Shown here in pieces: positions 9,827 to 12,850 of a DNA stretch of 12,850 nt; positions within the stretch are counted from its first letter, which is position 1, and each line of letters starts with the position of its first letter. Location: the NCBI GenBank assembly GCA_041913505.1, contig JAYSFC010000113.1, positions 1 to 12,850 on the forward strand. The letters are read 5' to 3'. The DNA comes from JAYSFC01 sp041913505 (GTDB lineage: Bacteria; Pseudomonadota; Gammaproteobacteria; Burkholderiales; Burkholderiaceae_C). A program made the position numbers and the translations under genes. The notes below the pieces were generated by a model. The model was not told where the DNA came from, made no database searches, and saw only the letters and a list, made by a program, of their open reading frames with translations.

Positions 9827-10593
9827 CCACCACGAACCCATCCACCCCCACGGGCCCCGCCTGCGCGCCGTCAGCCGTGGTCGCCATGGCGCTGGGCGCC
9901 GCACTGCTCGCGGGCTGCGCCTCGGGGCCGCACGCCAATCCGGCCGATCCCTTCGAGGGCTACAACCGCGGCATGACCCGCTTCAACGACGGGCTCGACG
10001 AGGCGGTGTTCAAGCCCGTGGCCACGGCCTACAAGGAGGTCACACCGCAGCCCGTGCGCTCGGGCGTGACCAACGTGTTCGCCAACCTCGGCGATGCCTG
10101 GTCGTTCGTCAACAACCTGCTGCAGCTGCGCATGGCAGGCGCGCTCGACAGCCTCGTGCGCTTCAACGTGAACACGGTGTTCGGCATCGGCGGCCTGTTC
10201 GATGTGGCCAGCGAGATGGGCATCGAGCGGCACAAGCAGGACTTTGGCCTCACGCTGGGGCGCTGGGGCGTTCCGAGCGGCCCGTACCTCGTGCTGCCGC
10301 TGCTCGGCCCCTCCACGGTGCGCGATACCGTGGCGCTGCCCGTGGACTGGCAGGGCGACGTGGTAACCCAGATCGACCATGTGCCCACGCGCAACTCGCT
10401 TTACACGCTGCGGGTCGTGGATACGCGCGCCAACCTGCTCAGCGCGGGCTCGGTGCTCGAGTCGGCCGCGCTCGACAAGTACAGTTTCACGCGCGATGCG
10501 TACCTGCAGTACCGCGCCCGGCAATCTGGCAACGCCGAGTCCCTGCCGGCCGATGGCGGCGACGACGGCCGGTTGCCGCCCGAGCCGAACTGA
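9823..10593 (+). CDS. mlaA: Outer-membrane lipoprotein MlaA (VacJ family)
   Basis: Outer-membrane component of the Mla pathway, 256 aa. It removes mislocalised phospholipid from the outer leaflet and gives it to MlaC, usually together with a porin. A lipobox LAGC puts the lipidated Cys at 32. The MlaA/VacJ domain runs from DPFEGYNRGMTRFNDGLDEA through NNLLQLR, FNVNTVFGIGGLFDVA and the LGRWGVPSGPYLVLPLLGPS signature. The start overlaps mlaD (ATGA), with AGGGAG at 9811-9816 six bases upstream. Oddity: the residues before the signal core contain no Lys or Arg, which is rare for a signal peptide. In E. coli this gene is unlinked to mlaFEDCB; here it sits between mlaD and mlaC. Confidence 0.95.
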   Translation: MTTTNPSTPTGPACAPSAVVAMALGAALLAGCASGPHANPADPFEGYNRGMTRFNDGLDEAVFKPVATAYKEVTPQPVRSGVTNVFANLGDAWSFVNNLLQLRMAGALDSLVRFNVNTVFGIGGLFDVASEMGIERHKQDFGLTLGRWGVPSGPYLVLPLLGPSTVRDTVALPVDWQGDVVTQIDHVPTRNSLYTLRVVDTRANLLSAGSVLESAALDKYSFTRDAYLQYRARQSGNAESLPADGGDDGRLPPEPN

Positions 10594-10710
10594 CCCGCTG
10601 TTGCAAATGCTTGCAGGCCGCGACAGGTGCGACGCCCATGCGCCGCGTGCCGCGGCCAGAATGTGCCCATCCACCCGCCGTGCGGGGCACCCCGAGAAAA
10701 GGATCCGAAC
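10594..10710 (+). other. mlaA-mlaC intercistronic gap
   Basis: A 117-base gap, the longest inside the mla operon. It contains small GC hairpins, for example CCCGC (10674-10678) with GCGGG (10682-10686) and a 3-base loop. There is no T run or convincing promoter. I see no gene in it. Confidence 0.4.
10699..10703 (+). promoter_or_regulatory. Ribosome binding site setting the mlaC start
   Basis: AAGGA lies 7 bases before ATG 10711 and so supports that codon (or ATG 10714) over the in-frame ATG at 10627. Confidence 0.7.
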
Positions 10711-11364
10711 ATGATGAACCGACGCTCCCTCAGCCGCCTGGCCCTGGGCCTGGCCGCCACCGTCTCGCTGGCGGGCACATTGGCGCTGCCCGCGTACGCT
10801 GCCGATGAGGCCCCCGATGCGCTGATCAAGCGCCTGTCCACCGACGTGCTTGAGACGCTGCGTACCGACAAGTCCATCAAGGCCGGCGACATCCCCAGGA
10901 TCGTGGCCCTGGTCGACAAGACCGTGATGCCCAACGTCAATTTCCGCCGCATGACCGCTGCTGCCGTCGGCCCGGGCTGGCGCCAGGCCACGCCCGACCA
11001 GCAGGCGCGCCTGCAGGAGGAGTTCAAGACCCTGCTCGTGCGTACCTACGCCGGCGCGCTCGCCCAGGTGACCGACCAGAGCATCGTCATCAAGCCGATG
11101 CGCGCCGCGGCCGACGACAAGGACGTGCTCGTGCGCACCGAGATCCGCGGCCGCGGCGATCCGGTGCAGCTCGACTACCGCCTCGAGAAGACCCCTGGCG
11201 AAGGCGCGGGCTGGAAGATCTACAACCTGAACGTGCTCGGCGTGTGGCTCGTGGAGACTTACCGCAACCAGTTCGCGCAGGAGATCAACGCCAAGGGCGT
11301 GGACGGCCTCATCGAGTCGCTGGTCGCGCGCAACAAGAGCAATGCCGCGGGCGGCAAGAGCTGA
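10711..11364 (+). CDS. mlaC: Periplasmic phospholipid carrier MlaC
   Basis: Soluble periplasmic shuttle carrying phospholipid between MlaA and MlaFEDB, 217 aa. The signal peptide has an Arg-rich start (MMNRRSLSRL), a hydrophobic core and a likely cut after AYA (30/31). The mature part is an MlaC/Ttg2D-type domain with DKTVMPNVNFRRMTAAAVGP, WRQATPDQQARLQEEFKTLL, RTYAGAL and the late motif WKIYNLNVLGVWLVETYRNQ. In this family the beta-sheet and helices enclose the acyl chains. Start 10711 is chosen over the longer 10627 frame because it gives a proper signal peptide and has AAGGA 7 bases upstream. mlaB starts 20 bases after the stop. Confidence 0.95.
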   Translation: MMNRRSLSRLALGLAATVSLAGTLALPAYAADEAPDALIKRLSTDVLETLRTDKSIKAGDIPRIVALVDKTVMPNVNFRRMTAAAVGPGWRQATPDQQARLQEEFKTLLVRTYAGALAQVTDQSIVIKPMRAAADDKDVLVRTEIRGRGDPVQLDYRLEKTPGEGAGWKIYNLNVLGVWLVETYRNQFAQEINAKGVDGLIESLVARNKSNAAGGKS

Positions 11365-11384
11365 AGGTGTAACGAATCATCGCC

Positions 11385-11657
11385 ATGCTGGTGCTGCCCC
11401 CCGAACTCACCCACCGCCAGGCCTCTGCCTGCCTGCGCCTGCTGCTGCAGGGGCTGCGGGCGCTGCGCGAGCCGCAGATCGTCGTCGATGCGGGTGCGCT
11501 CGCGGTGTTCGATACCTCCGCGCTCGCCGTGCTGCTCGAATGCCGGCGCGAGGCGATCACGCACGGCAAGGGCTTCGCCGTCAAGGGACTGCCACAGGGG
11601 CTTGCGGGCATGGCGGGCCTCTATGGCGTGGCCGAGCTGCTGCCGTCCGTCAACTGA
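11385..11657 (+). CDS. mlaB: STAS-domain protein MlaB
   Basis: Small cytoplasmic STAS-domain subunit, 90 aa (E. coli about 97), which binds MlaF and is needed for assembly and activity of the MlaFEDB ATPase. The STAS core is recognisable at IVVDAGALAVFDTSALAVLL (32-51); Thr44 in the DTS motif corresponds to the functionally important Thr of E. coli MlaB, by my alignment from memory. Sequence is otherwise divergent, as is usual for STAS proteins, and the assignment leans on its place after mlaC. The nearest Shine-Dalgarno-like run (AAGGTG, 11364-11369) is 15 bases from the ATG, which is long; translation may be coupled to mlaC. Confidence 0.88.
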   Translation: MLVLPPELTHRQASACLRLLLQGLRALREPQIVVDAGALAVFDTSALAVLLECRREAITHGKGFAVKGLPQGLAGMAGLYGVAELLPSVN

Positions 11658-11684
11658 GCCCCGGCGCCGGCACGATCGGGCCCC

Positions 11685-11704
11685 AACCCGTAAAATCACG
11701 GGTT
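11685..11704 (+). promoter_or_regulatory. Palindrome with -10-like core before the ABC-2 exporter
   Basis: AACCCGT (11685-11691) and ACGGGTT (11698-11704) form a perfect 7-bp inverted repeat around AAAATC. The sequence TAAAAT (11691-11696) looks like a sigma-70 -10 box, and no clear -35 is visible. A start site 6-7 bases downstream would leave only about 5 bases before the ATG at 11708. It could also be an operator or a short RNA hairpin. Just upstream is a separate 10-bp GC palindrome, CCGGCGCCGG (11661-11670). Confidence 0.45.
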
Positions 11705-11707
11705 CCC

Positions 11708-12628
11708 ATGCCCGCCGTCTCATTCCAATCCGTCTCCAAGATCTACCAAACGCCCAAGGGGCCGTTCCAGGCGCTCAACCAAGTGAGCCTGGACATCGAG
11801 GAGGGCGAGTTCTTCGGCCTGCTCGGGCCCAATGGCGCGGGTAAGACCACCCTCATCAGCATTTTGGCGGGCCTGGCGCGCGCCACCAGCGGCCGCGTGC
11901 TCGTGCAGGGCAGCGACGTGCAGGCCGACTACGCGGCCGCGCGCCGCAAGCTCGGCGTGGTGCCGCAGGAGCTGGTGTTCGACCCCTTCTTCAACGTGCG
12001 CGAGACGCTGCGCATTCAGTCGGGCTACTTCGGTGTGAAGAACAACGAGGCCTGGATCGACGAACTGCTTGAAAACCTGGGCCTGGCCGACAAGGCCACG
12101 GCCAACATGCGCCAGCTCTCGGGCGGCATGAAGCGCCGCGTGCTCGTGGCGCAGGCGCTGGTGCACAAGCCGCCCATCATCGTGCTGGACGAGCCCACGG
12201 CCGGTGTGGACGTGGAGTTGCGCCAGACGCTATGGCACTTCATTGCCAAGCTCAACAAGCAGGGCCACACGGTGCTGCTCACCACGCACTACCTCGAAGA
12301 GGCCGAGGCGCTGTGCAACCGCATCGCCATGCTCAAGGGCGGGCGCGTGGTGGCGCTCTCCAGCACCTCGGAGCTGCTCAAGACCGCCACCTCCAACGTG
12401 CTGCAGCTCAAGACCGATGCCGCGCTGCCCGCGTCGCTCGCGCCGCTGGCACGCGTGACGGGGCGCATCGTGCAGCTGCCCGCGCAGGACGCGCACGAGA
12501 TCGAGCGCCACCTCGCCGCGCTGCGCGAGGCGGGCATCGCCACCGAGGACGTGGAGATCCGCCGCGCCGACCTGGAGGATGTGTTCCTGCAGGTCATGGC
12601 CGCCGAGCAGGGAGGGCAAACCGCATGA
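11708..12628 (+). CDS. ABC-2 type exporter ATP-binding protein, YadG-like
   Basis: Cytoplasmic ATPase of an ABC-2 exporter, 306 aa, closest by memory to E. coli YadG. Walker A is GPNGAGKTT (40-48), the signature LSGGMKRR (137-144), Walker B IIVLDEPTAGVD and the H-loop TTHYLEEAE. The C-terminal part, from about residue 220, is the DUF4162-like accessory region common in ABC-2 ATPases, ending with ADLEDVFLQV. The start is fixed by MPAVSFQSVSKIY; there is no Shine-Dalgarno, and the frame open upstream through mlaB is not coding in that frame. It overlaps the permease by 4 bases (ATGA). Substrate is unknown. Placement right after mlaB suggests an envelope lipid or polymer, but that is inference. 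Confidence 0.9.
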   Translation: MPAVSFQSVSKIYQTPKGPFQALNQVSLDIEEGEFFGLLGPNGAGKTTLISILAGLARATSGRVLVQGSDVQADYAAARRKLGVVPQELVFDPFFNVRETLRIQSGYFGVKNNEAWIDELLENLGLADKATANMRQLSGGMKRRVLVAQALVHKPPIIVLDEPTAGVDVELRQTLWHFIAKLNKQGHTVLLTTHYLEEAEALCNRIAMLKGGRVVALSSTSELLKTATSNVLQLKTDAALPASLAPLARVTGRIVQLPAQDAHEIERHLAALREAGIATEDVEIRRADLEDVFLQVMAAEQGGQTA

Positions 12629-12850
12629 CCGGCTGGCAGACCCTTTTCTACAAGGAAGTGCTGCGCTTCTGGAAGGTGAGCTTCCAGACCGTGGCGGCGC
12701 CCGTGCTCACGGCAGTGCTGTACCTGCTGATCTTCGGCCACGTGCTCGAAGACCACGTGAAGGTCTATGACCGCCTGAGCTACACGGCCTTCCTGGTGCC
12801 GGGCCTGGTGATGATGAGCGTGCTGCAGAACGCCTTCGCCAACAGCTCGT
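12625..12850 (+). CDS. ABC-2 type exporter permease, YadH-like, 3'-truncated by window edge
   Basis: The first 75 codons of an ABC-2 membrane permease that pairs with the ATPase before it. The protein starts MTGWQTLFYKEVLRFWKV, has a first transmembrane segment (VAAPVLTAVLYLLIFGHVL) and then the family-typical FLVPGLVMMSVLQNAFANSS. This resembles the start of E. coli YadH (QTLVPPVITMTLY... FIVPGLIMMSV, from memory). A strong GGAGGG (12611-12616) lies 8 bases before the ATG, inside the ATPase gene. The remaining roughly 180 residues lie beyond base 12850. Confidence 0.88.
   Translation, partial: MTGWQTLFYKEVLRFWKVSFQTVAAPVLTAVLYLLIFGHVLEDHVKVYDRLSYTAFLVPGLVMMSVLQNAFANSS

Noticed and set aside
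10627..10710. Longer MlaC start at ATG 10627
   Set aside because: It adds a Cys/Pro-rich segment ahead of a complete signal peptide; AAGGA at 10699-10703 points to 10711.
11342..11707. Upstream in-frame extension of the YadG-like ATPase to 11342
   Set aside because: It would overlap mlaB in another frame, with an Arg/Ala/Pro-rich translation unlike any ABC ATPase N-terminus; the homology starts at 11708.

Overview
This is an ordinary-looking chromosomal segment of a GC-rich (by eye about two-thirds G+C) Gram-negative bacterium, most likely a betaproteobacterium of the Comamonadaceae/Burkholderiales type. The placement is inference. It rests on the codon use, on a complete Mla system with mlaA inside the operon, and on a gene order (gltBD, mla genes, YadGH-type ABC-2 exporter) that I recall from Burkholderiales. 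All genes are on the + strand. I found no insertion sequence, phage gene, CRISPR array, tRNA or rRNA, and no convincing undescribed protein system.

Bases 1-5103 hold glutamate synthase: the 3' three-quarters of gltB (large subunit, cut by the window edge), all of gltD (small subunit), and a strong GC-rich hairpin that probably ends the unit. Together they convert glutamine plus 2-oxoglutarate to two glutamates with NADPH.

Bases 5104-7508 hold a three-gene polar amino-acid ABC importer: lipoprotein binding protein, one permease and one ATPase. Its substrate is not known from sequence; lying next to gltBD, it may feed the same nitrogen pathway. A 9-bp hairpin sits between the binding-protein and permease genes and ends just before the permease start.

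Bases 7509-7711 are a 203-base non-coding gap rich in inverted repeats, including a nested stem-loop at 7598-7654. It is the most interesting non-coding stretch here and probably carries the promoter and leader of the next operon.

Bases 7712-11657 encode the full retrograde phospholipid transport system in the order mlaF-mlaE-mlaD-mlaA-mlaC-mlaB: inner-membrane complex MlaFEDB, periplasmic carrier MlaC and outer-membrane lipoprotein MlaA. Tight spacing and ATGA overlaps indicate one transcript. 

Bases 11708-12850 begin a YadG/YadH-type ABC-2 exporter: a complete ATPase and the first 75 codons of the permease, which overlap by 4 bases. A palindrome with a TAAAAT core just before the ATPase suggests its own promoter and an almost leaderless mRNA. 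The first genes of the three units whose starts are visible (binding protein, mlaF, yadG-like) lack a Shine-Dalgarno sequence, while most internal genes have clear ones.
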